64,000 nucleotides of DNA, taken from Chromobacterium sphagni. GTDB taxonomy: Bacteria; Pseudomonadota; Gammaproteobacteria; Burkholderiales; Chromobacteriaceae. Within the stretch, counting starts at the first letter, position 1, and each line of letters starts with the position of its first letter. This document shows, in pieces, positions 26,928-36,893 of this stretch. The stretch covers positions 248,001 to 312,000 of the forward strand of contig NZ_MKCT01000001.1 in the NCBI RefSeq assembly GCF_001855555.1, written 5' to 3'. The notes under the pieces were generated by a model. It did no database searches. It saw only the letters and a program-made list of their open reading frames with translations, and had not been told where the DNA came from. Made by a program: the position numbers and the translations under genes.

Positions 26928-28003
26928 TCACCCTCGACCTGATCCTGCCCGATACCCGATACCCGATACATATTGGCCACGGACTGCTGGAACAGGTCGA
27001 CCTGCTGCTCCCCCACCTGCCAATCCCCAAGGCGGCCATCGTCAGCAACGAAACCGTCGCTCCGCTATATCTCCATCGCCTGCAGCAGGCTCTGGGGGCC
27101 CGCGGCGTGGCCTGCACGAGCGTGATCCTGCCCGATGGCGAGCGGTACAAGGACTGGCAGACGCTGAACCTGATTTTCGACTCGCTGCTAGCCGGCAACG
27201 CCGAGCGCCGCACCACGCTGATCGCCCTGGGCGGCGGCGTGATAGGCGACATGACCGGCTTCGCCGCCGCCTGCTACCAGCGCGGCGCCCCCTTCGTCCA
27301 GATTCCCACCACCCTGCTGGCGCAGGTCGACTCGTCGGTTGGCGGTAAAACCGCCATCAACCATCCGCAGGGCAAGAACATGATAGGCGCGTTCTACCAG
27401 CCCCGGGCGGTAATCGCCGACATGGATCTGCTGGAGACCTTGCCCGATCGCGAGCTGTCCGCGGGCCTGGCGGAAGTGATCAAATACGGCCTGCTCGGCG
27501 ACGCCGACTTCCTCGCCTGGCTGGAACAGAATATGGCGGCTTTGCGGCAACGCGACAGCGCCGCCCTGCAATACGCTGTGCGTCGCAGCTGCGAGATGAA
27601 GGCCGCCATCGTAGCGGAGGACGAAAAGGAGAACGGCGTGCGCGCGCTGCTCAATCTGGGGCACACGTTCGGCCATGCGATAGAAGCCGGGCTGGGATTC
27701 GGCGCCTGGCTGCACGGAGAAGCCGTCGCCGCCGGCATGGTGCTGGCCGCCGCCGCCTCTGCAGAGTTAGGCTGGCTTGGTGCGGCCGATGTGGAGCGGG
27801 TGCGCCGGCTGATCGCCGCCGCCGGCCTGCCGGTGAAGGCGCCGGCTATGCCTGCAGAACAATGGCTTAAGCTGATGAGCCATGACAAGAAGGTCGAGGC
27901 CGGCACCGTTCGCTTCGTGCTGCTGCGTTCGCTGGGCCAGGCAGCGATCCAAGCGGGCCTTGACACCAGCCTGCTGGAGAGGATTTTGCTCGAAAACAGC
28001 TAA
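26924..28003 (+). CDS. aroB: 3-dehydroquinate synthase
   Basis: This 359-residue enzyme converts DAHP to 3-dehydroquinate using NAD and a divalent metal. The NAD-binding loop [14 protein letters not shown] and the [11 protein letters not shown] segment are present. Metal ligands fall in GLAEVIKYG (Glu), [10 protein letters not shown] (His) and the later LHGEAV (His). It is translationally coupled to aroK. Confidence 0.95.
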   Translation: MITLDLILPDTRYPIHIGHGLLEQVDLLLPHLPIPKAAIVSNETVAPLYLHRLQQALGARGVACTSVILPDGERYKDWQTLNLIFDSLLAGNAERRTTLIALGGGVIGDMTGFAAACYQRGAPFVQIPTTLLAQVDSSVGGKTAINHPQGKNMIGAFYQPRAVIADMDLLETLPDRELSAGLAEVIKYGLLGDADFLAWLEQNMAALRQRDSAALQYAVRRSCEMKAAIVAEDEKENGVRALLNLGHTFGHAIEAGLGFGAWLHGEAVAAGMVLAAAASAELGWLGAADVERVRRLIAAAGLPVKAPAMPAEQWLKLMSHDKKVEAGTVRFVLLRSLGQAAIQAGLDTSLLERILLENS

Positions 28004-28117
28004 GTCCGCGGCGGCCCAGGCAATGCTACGGATTTATACGGATTGCCAAGCCGCCTTCCTCTTCCGAATAATCAACAGACTACATAAGATGTTGTACCAC
28101 CGAGGGGGAGAAACAGA

Positions 28118-28501
28118 ATGGATGTATTTACGGCCCTGGCCAGCAGTTTGGCCTTGATGCTTGTCTACTATTCGCTTCGCCAGTTCTGGCGCCGCCTGCG
28201 TTACACCAAACCGACCCACCGCGGCATCGATCCGGTAGGGGAAGCCGAAGTCTACCTTGCCTATGGCCGCACCAAAGAAGCTGTGCGGGTGTTGAAAGAC
28301 TCTCTGAAAGACGATCCGGACAATCTGCACGCCAAGGTCACCCTGCTGCGGGCCTACTCCAGCGCACGCGACAGTCAAGCCTATGTGCGGCTGGCGCGCG
28401 ACGTCCAAGCTCAGGTGCAGGGCCAGCCGGTCTGGCACACCATACAGGAGAATGGCCGCCAACTGGCGCCTCAGGAACCGCTGTTCGAAGTCAAAATCTG
28501 A
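28118..28501 (+). CDS. Membrane-anchored protein resembling the FimV C-terminal domain
   Basis: The 127-residue protein has an N-terminal transmembrane helix (about 4-22), then GIDPVGEAEVYLAYGRTKEA, a close match in pattern to the cytoplasmic TPR domain of FimV/TspA, including the terminal W-x-x-I...G..L-x-P...LF arrangement. FimV organises pilus and polar structures. Here the domain stands alone without the LysM and acidic parts. It follows pilMNOPQ-aroKB by 114 bp with ribosome site GAGGGGGAG, suggesting a pilus-related or polar role. Confidence 0.6.
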   Translation: MDVFTALASSLALMLVYYSLRQFWRRLRYTKPTHRGIDPVGEAEVYLAYGRTKEAVRVLKDSLKDDPDNLHAKVTLLRAYSSARDSQAYVRLARDVQAQVQGQPVWHTIQENGRQLAPQEPLFEVKI

Positions 28502-28540
28502 GTCGCCCGCGACGCCAAGCACTCCGTCCGATCCGACAAA

Positions 28541-28568
28541 AAAGGCCGCTGATTCAACAGCGGCCTTT
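28541..28568 (+). terminator. Terminator of the pil-aro gene cluster
   Basis: AAAGGCCGCTG (28541-28551) pairs perfectly with CAGCGGCCTTT (28558-28568). The A-run before and T-run after permit use on both strands, ending the pil-aro transcript and the minus-strand LPS genes. Confidence 0.8.
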
Positions 28569-28727
28569 GTCTTACCTAGTACGGACTCTCAGTTGGTCTG
28601 GGATTCGCTGAACTACAGACCTTTCAGGCAACCACAACATCTTCCAATAACCCAACAGCAGAACAACCCGCAGACTGGCAACATATATCCAGCCATGCTG
28701 ACAAGATACCGTAACTCATGTAGGCCT

Positions 28728-29947
28728 TTACCGACTTGCTTTCATCTGCTGCAGCTTATATAAGGATGAAAGTAACAATCCCTGAAATGTAGCATATATT
28801 GAAGCATACATGACCAAGCCCAAGGTAATATGGGTAAACCCAACAATGAACAAAATCACGCTAGATGCCAACCCGACTTTCCCCAAAGCAACAGCCTCGG
28901 GCTCTTGGGAAAAAGCTGCTTTCCAGAAAGGATAACTCCCGCCAATATAAAAAGCACAATAGCACAACAAACCCAACACCCCTAAGCTAGCCGCATTGAA
29001 GAATAATTCTCCATGAGTGTCTGTGGCATTGACAACACTTGGAATTACTAAACCCTGCTCATGCAACATGTGTAGAACCGGTGAAATATCGCGACCAACA
29101 CCGAATAATGGATATGCCTTGAAAATATAATACGAAACCAGAGCCATATCCAATCGCTCACCAATAGAGCCATGTCTCTGCCCCATAAAAAACTGATGAT
29201 ATTCAGAAACAGCCATCACCACCCTATCGCGAATCACCTCACTAAAAAAATAAGCCGATACCAAAGCAGCAATCAAAACAAACAAGAAGATAAAAAATTT
29301 CTTCCGACTAAAACCAAATACTGAAGATAGCAGGAACAGGCTAACAACCGCACCGGCCACCCAAACCCCGCGTGACTGAGAAAGATAGAGAGCCAAATAA
29401 GATCCAAAAATAGCAATAATCGCCGCCACTCTATCCCAACCGCCTAGTCGGTAAGAATAAATAAAAAAGGCCACGCCAAATATCAAACAGAATGCTGAAT
29501 AGGGTATAGTATTTGTGAACTCCGTCCTGATACGAGGATCACCAACTAAAACTGCATGATAATAGCCGAAATTAACATCAGAAAAATTGCCGCAAACAAT
29601 GTCCAACGCGCCGTCTTAAAACTAACAAAACCAGAGTGACTCAAGGCAACAAAAATAGGAATGGCAATCATCAATCGAGTCGCAGAATCTGCAAATCGCA
29701 TCCTAAAATCCAGATCTACCAACTGCCTGGTAACAATAGCCAAACCAATGGCACACATTGCGATCATCCATGGCCAGTAACGATTCCAGCAAACCTTAAA
29801 GTAATTTTGTTTAAAGGCAGAAGCAATACCGATCAAAGCAAGTAACGCAGCTGCCGAAGTAGCAGCCCCGCGCAAAATAAAACCACAAGAAATGATTAAA
29901 AAAATAAGCCCAAATATCAAAAAATCATATGTTTTTTGAAAATTCAC
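28728..29947 (-). pseudogene. O-antigen ligase-like membrane protein, frameshifted
   Basis: Two overlapping minus-strand frames (29947-29546, 133 codons; 29606-28728, 292 codons) together make a polytopic protein of about 400 residues. It has about 11-12 helices and a large periplasmic loop with SQSRGVWVAG and DTHGELFFNAASLG, as in WaaL/Wzy-type O-antigen ligases or polymerases. The N-terminal frame stops after AIIMQF; the second carries on through YYHAVLVGDP. The shift lies within about 29546-29620, with a five-base A run at 29582-29586 nearby. GC is well below the chromosome, suggesting transfer. The gene is probably inactive unless this is a sequence error. Confidence 0.72.
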
Positions 29948-29948
29948 A

Positions 29949-30148
29949 TCACCCCCTCAACAGCGTCTTCAATTTGAAAAATGGGTTCAAAGCATTTGGA
30001 AATACAGAATACATAAATATCCTTGCTCTAAATCCAAATTTCACGCCAGATGCCCCACATATATATTTTATCTTTTCAGTTAAACTTCTGTGTCCCCGTA
30101 ACATGAACTCAGTCAAAAACTCTTTCTGATAAAGGTTCACAAAGTACC
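29949..30148 (-). pseudogene. C-terminal remnant of an LPS glycosyltransferase or related gene
   Basis: The last about 65 codons of a basic protein (FLTEFMLRGHRSLTEKIKYI, ending FFKLKTLLRG) run directly out of the IS end at 30149, so the 5' part is gone. No continuation lies on the other side of the IS, where an intact glycosyltransferase begins to be read. The tail resembles the basic C-termini of GT2-type sugar transferases, but identity is unproven. Low GC. Confidence 0.5.
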
Positions 30149-31183
30149 GGCGCTGTTACATAAATCCTGGGCAGGGCGAGTTTCCCCTTTCCCCAAACAG
30201 ATTTATGCCACAGCCACCGTCCACGGACGGCCCAGCATGCTGAAGCGGTTCAAGATGGCAGCACGCACTTGCAGCTCTGCCACTTGGCCATCGAAGCACC
30301 GGGCTGTCACTCTTTCACCCAGCAACTTGAAGCAATGCATCTTGGTTTCGACCAAGCTGCGGCGATGGTAGCCACTCCAGCGTTTCCAGATCGCCCTGCC
30401 CAATCGCTTGGTGGCCCGCAGAATCTCGTTTCGAGCCAGCACACCCGGCCAACTTCCTTTCCACGGCCGCGCATTCTTGCGCGTCGGGATGCACCCGATT
30501 GCGCCGCGCGCGGCAATCGCCTCATGACATGCCTTGGTATCGAAAGCCCCGTCGCCACTCACGCAGGCTATCGGCTCATCGACCGGGATTTGCACCAAGA
30601 GCGAAGGCAGCATTTGCGCATTGCCCTGGCGCTTGTCTGTCACCGCCATGGCGCGGATTTGCAGGGTTTTCGCATCGATGTCCAGATGCACCTTGCGCCA
30701 TTGCCGGCAGTATTCCGCGCCGTGTTTCTTGGTTTTCCACTCGCCTTCGCCCAGCATCTTGATCCCGGTGCTATCCACCAGAATATGCAACGCGCCTGAA
30801 CGCTTTTGATAGGGGATGCTGACCTGCAGCGTCTGCTGCCGCCTGGATAACGTGCTGTAGTCCGGGACGCTCCAGTCCAGGCCCGCCAGCTTGAACAGGC
30901 TTTGAATGAAACCGATGGTCTGCCGCAAAGGCAGTCCAAATAGGTTCTTGATGGTCAGACAGAATTGAATAGCGGCATCACTATAGGTCTGCGTCCGTCC
31001 GCGTTTACCTCGTGGAGTCGCCTGCCATGACATGCTCGTATCCAGCCAGATCGAAAGGGAGCCGCGCTGGATCAGGGCTTGGTTGTAGGCTTTCCAGTTG
31101 GTCGTGCGGTAGCGTTTCGGAGCGGGCTTGGTCATACCGCTATCTTACCAAGCCGCGGCGCAGACGGATTTGCGCAACAAAGC
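30149..31183 (-). mobile_element. IS5-family (IS903-like) element, copy 3, complete
   Basis: This 1,035-bp element runs from GGCGCTGTTACATAAATCC at 30149 to the inverse of GGCTTTGTTGCGCAAATCC ending at 31183. Its terminal repeats differ at several positions from each other and from copies 1 and 2. Adjacent 9-mers (CAAAGTACC and GCAAAGATT) are not duplicates. It sits in the LPS locus between a truncated gene and an intact glycosyltransferase. Confidence 0.85.
30203..31135 (-). CDS. IS5-family transposase, intact
   Basis: The 310-residue DDE transposase begins MTKPAPKRYRTTNWKAYNQA. Catalytic positions lie in LVDSTGIKML (D), VSGDGAFDTKA (D) and the C-terminal VAELQVRAAIL helix (E). It diverges by many substitutions from copies 1 and 2, which are almost identical to each other, so it arrived separately or earlier. 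It is the only copy in the window able to make a full transposase and could act on the defective copies in trans. Confidence 0.88.
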   Translation of the reverse strand: MTKPAPKRYRTTNWKAYNQALIQRGSLSIWLDTSMSWQATPRGKRGRTQTYSDAAIQFCLTIKNLFGLPLRQTIGFIQSLFKLAGLDWSVPDYSTLSRRQQTLQVSIPYQKRSGALHILVDSTGIKMLGEGEWKTKKHGAEYCRQWRKVHLDIDAKTLQIRAMAVTDKRQGNAQMLPSLLVQIPVDEPIACVSGDGAFDTKACHEAIAARGAIGCIPTRKNARPWKGSWPGVLARNEILRATKRLGRAIWKRWSGYHRRSLVETKMHCFKLLGERVTARCFDGQVAELQVRAAILNRFSMLGRPWTVAVA

Positions 31184-31200
31184 CGCAAAGATTCCATAAA

Positions 31201-32256
31201 TCACCCGAGCAAAGAGAGGACACTATTCACATGCATGGAAATAGAGTAAGGGTAGTCAAGAGACTTCCCCACCCATTCTGGACTGCGAGGCAGCCCATCT
31301 TCTCTTAAATTAACAACTTTCAGTAAGCAATCTGTCAATTCATCCACGCTTCGGCCAAATACATAGCATCCAGGCTCCCGCAACACCTCGACAGCACCAA
31401 TGGTATTGGCAAGTAAAACCGGTGTCCCACACAAAATCGACTCTGGCCCTACCAGTCCGAATGCTTCGTACTTCGAAGCCAAAATCGTCGCATCGGCCGC
31501 AGCATACAAAGCAGGCATGTCCTGACAAAAGCCAGCATTAACGACATGAGGCGCCTGTAGCGGAGCTTTTCCAGCAACAACTAGGATAACCTTCCCGCCA
31601 AATGCCTGCAGCGCTTGTAGAATTAGCTCTGCACCTTTCAGCGTATGGTTATTGGAAGGGAAAAGCAGCATAAACTGGTCTGAGCGAATACCCAAAGTCT
31701 GCCTTATCGCCTCGCGTTTTTCTCGGGCAGCTAGCGAAAATTTCTGCGTATCGACAGGGGGATAATGCACAGCCACTTTGGAAACAGGAATGTCATACAA
31801 CTGACTGATCTCGCCTGCCACTCTTTTCGAGTGCGGCATAATGAGTTTGGCTTTTCGGTAAAACTGTGTTTCATGTCTTATTGTCAATCGATCAAAAAGA
31901 CCAGGGTAGCGTTTTCCCTTGTCGTGCAAATGACCAATATGCGTGCCGCCCACGATTGCCAAATCCACAGCCCCGGGGACACGAGAAATGCCTATCGTTT
32001 TCCAGTCCGGCCGACAAGCATGCAATGCATTACGCTCGAACAACAAATTGTTCAGTCTAGAGACGGGTGTTCGATCCCGCATTACTACGAACTCCGCACC
32101 TTGCGGCGCATCGTGCCAGTCAACTTTGCGCGCGATCCCGCGCACTGAAATACCTCGACGACAAAGTTCCGCTATGACATCCATCACATACCGTTCCATC
32201 CCCCCTCCCGGGCGGATGGAATGAAACACTAGATTGACCCCACTGGGTACGTTCAT
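31201..32256 (-). CDS. GT4-family glycosyltransferase, LPS core
   Basis: The protein has 351 residues with a GT-B fold. The N-terminal half carries HSIRPGGGMERYV, and the C-terminal nucleotide-sugar site carries EAFGLVGPESILCGTPVLL with the E(x7)E pattern of GT4 retaining enzymes. Such enzymes add hexoses to the LPS core from UDP- or GDP-sugars. The start overlaps the upstream GT2 gene's stop by 4 bp. Composition is less GC-rich than the chromosome average. Donor and acceptor are unknown. Confidence 0.85.
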   Translation of the reverse strand: MNVPSGVNLVFHSIRPGGGMERYVMDVIAELCRRGISVRGIARKVDWHDAPQGAEFVVMRDRTPVSRLNNLLFERNALHACRPDWKTIGISRVPGAVDLAIVGGTHIGHLHDKGKRYPGLFDRLTIRHETQFYRKAKLIMPHSKRVAGEISQLYDIPVSKVAVHYPPVDTQKFSLAAREKREAIRQTLGIRSDQFMLLFPSNNHTLKGAELILQALQAFGGKVILVVAGKAPLQAPHVVNAGFCQDMPALYAAADATILASKYEAFGLVGPESILCGTPVLLANTIGAVEVLREPGCYVFGRSVDELTDCLLKVVNLREDGLPRSPEWVGKSLDYPYSISMHVNSVLSLLG

Positions 32257-33089
32257 CGGACCGTTCCTTCCTCTAAACTCGACAGCCCGCGCAAAGCGCG
32301 GACATGGCTACCGTGCAGGGAGGCCTCAAAACGCTCCCAGTTCTCGCCCTGAAAGCTGCGGTCGTTTTCCTTATGCCAAAGATGGAGCACCGGGACGGCG
32401 AAACGGCCATTCTTAATGCCGATGCCGTGGCGAATCAATCTAACCGCGAAATCGGAATCTTCATAACCCCATCCGGAAAAAGTGGCGTCAAAACCATCGA
32501 CTGCCAGGTAGTCTGACTTCCACACGCCGATATTGCAGCCGCGCAATAATTTCCAATCAGCACGCCGCTCTTTGCGCCAAGCCCGCAGCGGTAATCGCAG
32601 CCACCCTAGACCATTATTGACGCGCCGGCCTGCACGGTGGCTCAGCCAGGCAAACCTGCTCCAGCAAAAGACCGGCGCGCTGCGGCCAGCCAGATAATCG
32701 CGGGTAAATGGCTCGGACAACAGCACCCGGTTGCCGGCTACCACCCAACCCGGCTCGGCCAATGCCAGGTGGCAGGCGATAAAGTCGCGCTGCGGCACAC
32801 AGTCGCCGTCGAGAAACACCAGGTAGTCGCCGCGGGCCAACCTCGCTGCCAGATTGCGGATCTCGGCCAGCCTGAAACCCCTGTCCTCGTGCCAGGCATG
32901 CTGCAGCCGATCACCGAGTTGTGGCCGGAATGACTCGACGACGTCAGCGGTACGGGAGTCGGAACCATCGTCGGCGATCACAATCTCCCAGTCGGACGGC
33001 TCGACGCCGCGCTGCGCAGCGAAACCGGCCAACACGGCAGCCAAAGCATCCGGGCGGTTATACGTTGAAATGACGACGGAAATTTTCAT
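32253..33089 (-). CDS. GT2-family glycosyltransferase, LPS core
   Basis: The 278-residue GT-A protein starts MKISVVISTYNRPDALAAVL. DDGSDSRT is the nucleotide-binding loop, FLDGDC the DXD-like metal site, and GWGYEDSDF the acceptor-side ED motif. It transfers a sugar in the inverting manner. The start at 33089 was chosen because the family begins with this beta strand. It belongs to the minus-strand LPS core series and is coupled to the GT4 gene. Confidence 0.85.
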   Translation of the reverse strand: MKISVVISTYNRPDALAAVLAGFAAQRGVEPSDWEIVIADDGSDSRTADVVESFRPQLGDRLQHAWHEDRGFRLAEIRNLAARLARGDYLVFLDGDCVPQRDFIACHLALAEPGWVVAGNRVLLSEPFTRDYLAGRSAPVFCWSRFAWLSHRAGRRVNNGLGWLRLPLRAWRKERRADWKLLRGCNIGVWKSDYLAVDGFDATFSGWGYEDSDFAVRLIRHGIGIKNGRFAVPVLHLWHKENDRSFQGENWERFEASLHGSHVRALRGLSSLEEGTVR

Positions 33090-33129
33090 AAGCACAATCC
33101 ACGAAGACGTATTGGCGACACGTGCCCGC

Positions 33130-33882
33130 TTACGCCTTGCCACTGCGGCGCAGCTCGATCGCATGCGCATATTTCAGATAGGAGCCGACACCCTTGCAAA
33201 TCGACAGCGTCAGCCCGTCCAACCCTGCGAGGAAGCCCAGCTTGATCACGTAATGGCGGAAAAAGGCCCAGCCGCCGTGCATCGCCGGCTCCCACGGATA
33301 GAGCCGCTTTCCGCTCTTGGCGAGGCCCACGGAAAGCCATTCGGCATACTTGCATTTTGCAACCATATCCGGGTAGTTACGGTATGAATAATGCGTAATG
33401 TGGATGTTGGCGCGAGTGGCGCTGGCCGCTTTGACATAGGTATGCGCCACCACTGGGGTGAAGTCGGCGCGCCGGCGATTGAACAGCCGCTTAACATAGT
33501 CGGGATACTGACCAGCGAATGGCGTGAAGCGATCGCCAATGTAGTTGCGGCGGCGGGTCTCCACCAAATCGACACCCAATGCATCCAGATTGGTCTGCTT
33601 CAGATAGGCTACGAAATCGGGCTCCAGCCGCTCGTCGGCATCTAGGTTAAGCACCCAATCGTGGCGGCAGCTGCCCAAGCCGAGGCTGCGCTGCGGACCA
33701 TCGCCCAAAAACGGTTTTTGTACGATCACAATGGCACCCTCGGCCTCAGCCAGAGCGATGGTGCCATCGGTGCTGCCTGAGTCCACGACCACGATGTCGT
33801 CGCACACCTCCTTCAATGAACGCAGACAATCGATGATATTGTGTGCCTCATTGAGCGTTATCACCAAACCACTGATAGCCAT
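33130..33882 (-). CDS. WaaE/KdtX-like GT2 glycosyltransferase
   Basis: The 250-residue enzyme begins MAISGLVITLNEAHNI, with VVDSGSTDGT and LNLDADERL (the D-A-D metal motif) and a C-terminal helical region. This is the pattern of the WaaE family, which adds a beta-1,4-glucose to heptose I of the LPS inner core in several genera. The neighbours msbA and a heptosyltransferase support an inner-core role. The specific sugar is inferred from the family. Confidence 0.8.
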   Translation of the reverse strand: MAISGLVITLNEAHNIIDCLRSLKEVCDDIVVVDSGSTDGTIALAEAEGAIVIVQKPFLGDGPQRSLGLGSCRHDWVLNLDADERLEPDFVAYLKQTNLDALGVDLVETRRRNYIGDRFTPFAGQYPDYVKRLFNRRRADFTPVVAHTYVKAASATRANIHITHYSYRNYPDMVAKCKYAEWLSVGLAKSGKRLYPWEPAMHGGWAFFRHYVIKLGFLAGLDGLTLSICKGVGSYLKYAHAIELRRSGKA

Positions 33883-33897
33883 CTGGGTTCTTTCTTC

Positions 33898-35646
33898 TCA
33901 ACTGCCGAATTGCAGCAGGTATAGCTTTGAATAAATGCCGTTGCTGTCGAGCAACTCCTGGTGCTTGCCAACCTCCGCGATCTGCCCTTGGTGCATCACC
34001 ACGATGCGGTCGGCACTTTCGATGGTGGACAGCCGGTGGGCGATGACGATCGTCGTCCGGTTCTTCATCAGATTATCCAGAGCCGATTGCACCAGGCGCT
34101 CCGACGCAGTGTCCAGCGCGCTGGTCGCCTCGTCCAGAATCAGGATAGGCGCATCCTTCAGGATTGCCCGGGCAATCGCGAGACGCTGGCGCTGGCCGCC
34201 GGACAGCCGGGTACCATTCTCGCCGATCAGCGTGTCGAGCCCCTGTGGCATGGCGTCGATGAAGTCCAGCGCATTGGCCGCGCGCGCCGCTTCGCGGATC
34301 TCCTCGCGCGTGACCTGCCCCAGCCTTCCATAGGCAATGTTTGCCGCCACCGTATCGTTGAACAACACCACGTCCTGGCTCACCAACGCGATCTGTTCGC
34401 GCAGACTGGTCAGGCTAATCCGGGTCAGCGGCACATCATCGAGCAGAATCTCCCCAGAAGTCGGCTCATAGAAGCGTGGGATCAGGCTGGCCAGCGTGGT
34501 TTTGCCGCCGCCGCTGGAGCCCACCAGGGCAATGGTTTCTCCAGAGCGGATATCCAGATTGATGTCGCGCAACGCCGGGCGCTCCGCGCCAGGGTACTGG
34601 AAAGACAGCTGACGAAAGCGGAAGGCTCCCTTGGTGGCGCCTAGGCGAAGCTTGCCCTCATCCGGCTCGGCGTGCTCGTCCAGAAACTTGAACACGCTCT
34701 CCGCCGCAGCCAAGCCCTTCTGTACCGTCTGGCTGATGCTGGTGATGCGCTTGATCGGCGCGAACAGCATCAGCATCGCCGTCAGAAAGGACATGAAGTC
34801 GCCGGCGGAAAAACTGCCATGCTGCGCCAGCGTGCCGGCGAAATACAGGATCACCGCCAGCGCGCAGGCGATGATCAGCTGGGTCACCCCGGTGCTGGCG
34901 GCGCTGGTGGACCTTTCCTTGACCATATTGTGGCGAATGGCCTCGGCCGAACGGCCGAAGCGCGCCGCTTCATAAGTCTGGCCGCCGTAAACCTTGACCA
35001 CGCGCTGGCAATCAATGCTCTCGCCCAGAATCTGGGTCATTTCGGCCATGTCCTGCTGATTCTTGCGCGACAGCCCGCGCAGGCGCTTGCTGACATAGCG
35101 GATGCACCACGCCACGATCGGCATCACCGCCAGGCAGATCAGCGTCAGCCGCCAGTCGGTATACAACAGCAAGCCCAGCAGACCGATCACCGTGATGCCG
35201 TCCTTGACCACCACGGTGATGACATTGAAGCCCGCCTCGCTGATCTGCGTCACGTCGAATACCACTCGCGACACGATGCTGCCCGACTGGTTGTTGTCGT
35301 AGTAGTTGACCGGCAGCCGCACCATGCGGGAGAACATTTCCTGCCGCAGCGTCTGCACCAGATGGCCGGACAGCCAACTGGAGGTGTATTCATTGATGTA
35401 GCTGGTCAACCCGCGCAAGATGAACAAGCCGACAATGGCCAACGGAGTCCAAATGATCGCCTGGGGATCGCGATTGACGAAGCCGCCATCGATCAGCGGC
35501 TTCATCAGCCGGGCGAACATCGGTTCGGTAGCCGCCGCGATGGTCATGGTCAGCATCGACAGGACGAAGACCTTCCAGTAGGGCCGCAGGTAGAGCATCA
35601 CCCGTTTGTAGAGAGCGAAACTGGTTTTGTTATCTAAGAATGACAT
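33898..35646 (-). CDS. msbA: Lipid A export ATP-binding/permease protein MsbA
   Basis: The 582-residue half-transporter flips core-lipid A across the inner membrane using ATP. Six helices fill about 1-310. The nucleotide-binding domain has Walker A VGSSGGGKTT, Q-loop, signature LSGGQRQRLAIARA, Walker B ILILDEATSALD and an H-loop (IVIAHRLST). It lies between heptosyltransferase and core glycosyltransferase genes; 15 bp to the next gene suggests an operon. Confidence 0.94.
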   Translation of the reverse strand: MSFLDNKTSFALYKRVMLYLRPYWKVFVLSMLTMTIAAATEPMFARLMKPLIDGGFVNRDPQAIIWTPLAIVGLFILRGLTSYINEYTSSWLSGHLVQTLRQEMFSRMVRLPVNYYDNNQSGSIVSRVVFDVTQISEAGFNVITVVVKDGITVIGLLGLLLYTDWRLTLICLAVMPIVAWCIRYVSKRLRGLSRKNQQDMAEMTQILGESIDCQRVVKVYGGQTYEAARFGRSAEAIRHNMVKERSTSAASTGVTQLIIACALAVILYFAGTLAQHGSFSAGDFMSFLTAMLMLFAPIKRITSISQTVQKGLAAAESVFKFLDEHAEPDEGKLRLGATKGAFRFRQLSFQYPGAERPALRDINLDIRSGETIALVGSSGGGKTTLASLIPRFYEPTSGEILLDDVPLTRISLTSLREQIALVSQDVVLFNDTVAANIAYGRLGQVTREEIREAARAANALDFIDAMPQGLDTLIGENGTRLSGGQRQRLAIARAILKDAPILILDEATSALDTASERLVQSALDNLMKNRTTIVIAHRLSTIESADRIVVMHQGQIAEVGKHQELLDSNGIYSKLYLLQFGS

Positions 35647-35777
35647 GGACGGATTCTATCGAAACTGCAGGTTGTAATTCAAAAGCGCCGGGTACGGCGC
35701 TCGCACTGCCGACATGACATTTCGCCGCAGCGTAGCAGGCAAGATCCAAGCGACCGTGTGCTGACATATTTTTTTTG

Positions 35778-36878
35778 TTAGCAAGCTTGGCGCGGCTCGG
35801 TTTCAGCCAGCAGCGACTCGACTGCGGCCAGCACCTGCCGGACCGGTATCCGCTCGATGCATTCGCTGCGCTCGCCGCCGCCGCAGCCTGCCAGATTGCA
35901 GGGCCGGCAAGGCAGATCCAGCGACACCTGCCGGTGCGCCACCCGCCAAGGCCCCCACACCTTGTCGCGCGACGGGCCGAACAAGGCCACGACCGGCGTT
36001 TGCACCGCGGCGGCCAGGTGCATGGGCAAGGAATCGACACCGACGAACAAGCGCGCTTGCGCAATCAGCGCCGCCAACTGCTTTAGCGACAACTGCCCGC
36101 TCAAATCCACCGCAGGCCGGCCCAAGCCGGCTTTGACCGCCTGGATCATGGCGGCCTCCTCCGCGGACGGCGCGCCGCTGAGCACCACTTGCCAGCCTTG
36201 CTCATGCAGGGCATTCACCAGGCCGGCCATCTTGTCAGCCGGCCAGCACTTGTAGAACCAGCGCGATCCGGGATGCACCAGTATGAACCGGCCCGGGCGC
36301 ACTTCGTTCCCGGCCAGCAATCGCCGCACCGTCCGCTCGGCCTCGTCCCCGGCGACAATGGCCAAGCGCGTCTCATCCTCGGCGGGATAAACACCCAGCC
36401 GGCGCAAAGCGTCTAGATGCATTTCGACGATATGCCGGGTATTGGCGGGAGGCAAGCCATGACGATGGCTGAAGGTTTTCCGGAAGAAACGGCCGCTTCC
36501 CGGCATGTCCGGCACCACCGACCAGCGCGGCTTGAGCAGCCGGACCAGCGCAGTCGTCCGATTGCTGGAGTTCAACACCACGACCAGCTGGTATCCGCGC
36601 GCCTTCAGGCTGGAATACAGCGCCAACTCATGGCGCAGCCGCTGCCAGGCGCCCAGCTTCTTCCAATTGCGGTCGATGGTGAAAACATGGGAGACGGCCG
36701 GGTGCAAGGTCAGCATTTCCCGGGTTTCATGGTAGACCAGCGCATCAATCTCGATATGCGGCGCATGGCTCTTCAGTACGGTAAACACCGGAGAGGTCAG
36801 CAACACGTCGCCGTGATGCATCAACCGTATCACCAGCGCCCGCCTGACCTGGGATAGATCGATCGCGTCGTTTAGCAT
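35778..36878 (-). CDS. LPS heptosyltransferase (GT9, WaaQ-like)
   Basis: The 366-residue GT-B enzyme of the GT9 family has VIRLMHHGDVLLTSPVF at the N-terminus, VHPGSRWFYKCWPADK in the nucleotide-sugar site and FVGVDSLPMHLAAA near the C-terminus. WaaQ adds heptose III to the inner core from ADP-heptose, and this sequence fits WaaQ better than WaaC or WaaF. A cysteine-rich tail (CRPCNLAGCGGGERSEC) is present. It lies 16 bp after the ptsI stop on the same strand. Confidence 0.82.
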   Translation of the reverse strand: MLNDAIDLSQVRRALVIRLMHHGDVLLTSPVFTVLKSHAPHIEIDALVYHETREMLTLHPAVSHVFTIDRNWKKLGAWQRLRHELALYSSLKARGYQLVVVLNSSNRTTALVRLLKPRWSVVPDMPGSGRFFRKTFSHRHGLPPANTRHIVEMHLDALRRLGVYPAEDETRLAIVAGDEAERTVRRLLAGNEVRPGRFILVHPGSRWFYKCWPADKMAGLVNALHEQGWQVVLSGAPSAEEAAMIQAVKAGLGRPAVDLSGQLSLKQLAALIAQARLFVGVDSLPMHLAAAVQTPVVALFGPSRDKVWGPWRVAHRQVSLDLPCRPCNLAGCGGGERSECIERIPVRQVLAAVESLLAETEPRQAC

Positions 36879-36893
36879 AAATAAAAACCGGGC

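Noticed and set aside
30140-31192. Target duplication around IS copy 3
   Set aside because: CAAAG occurs on both sides, but offset by one base and the 9-mers differ in the remaining positions.
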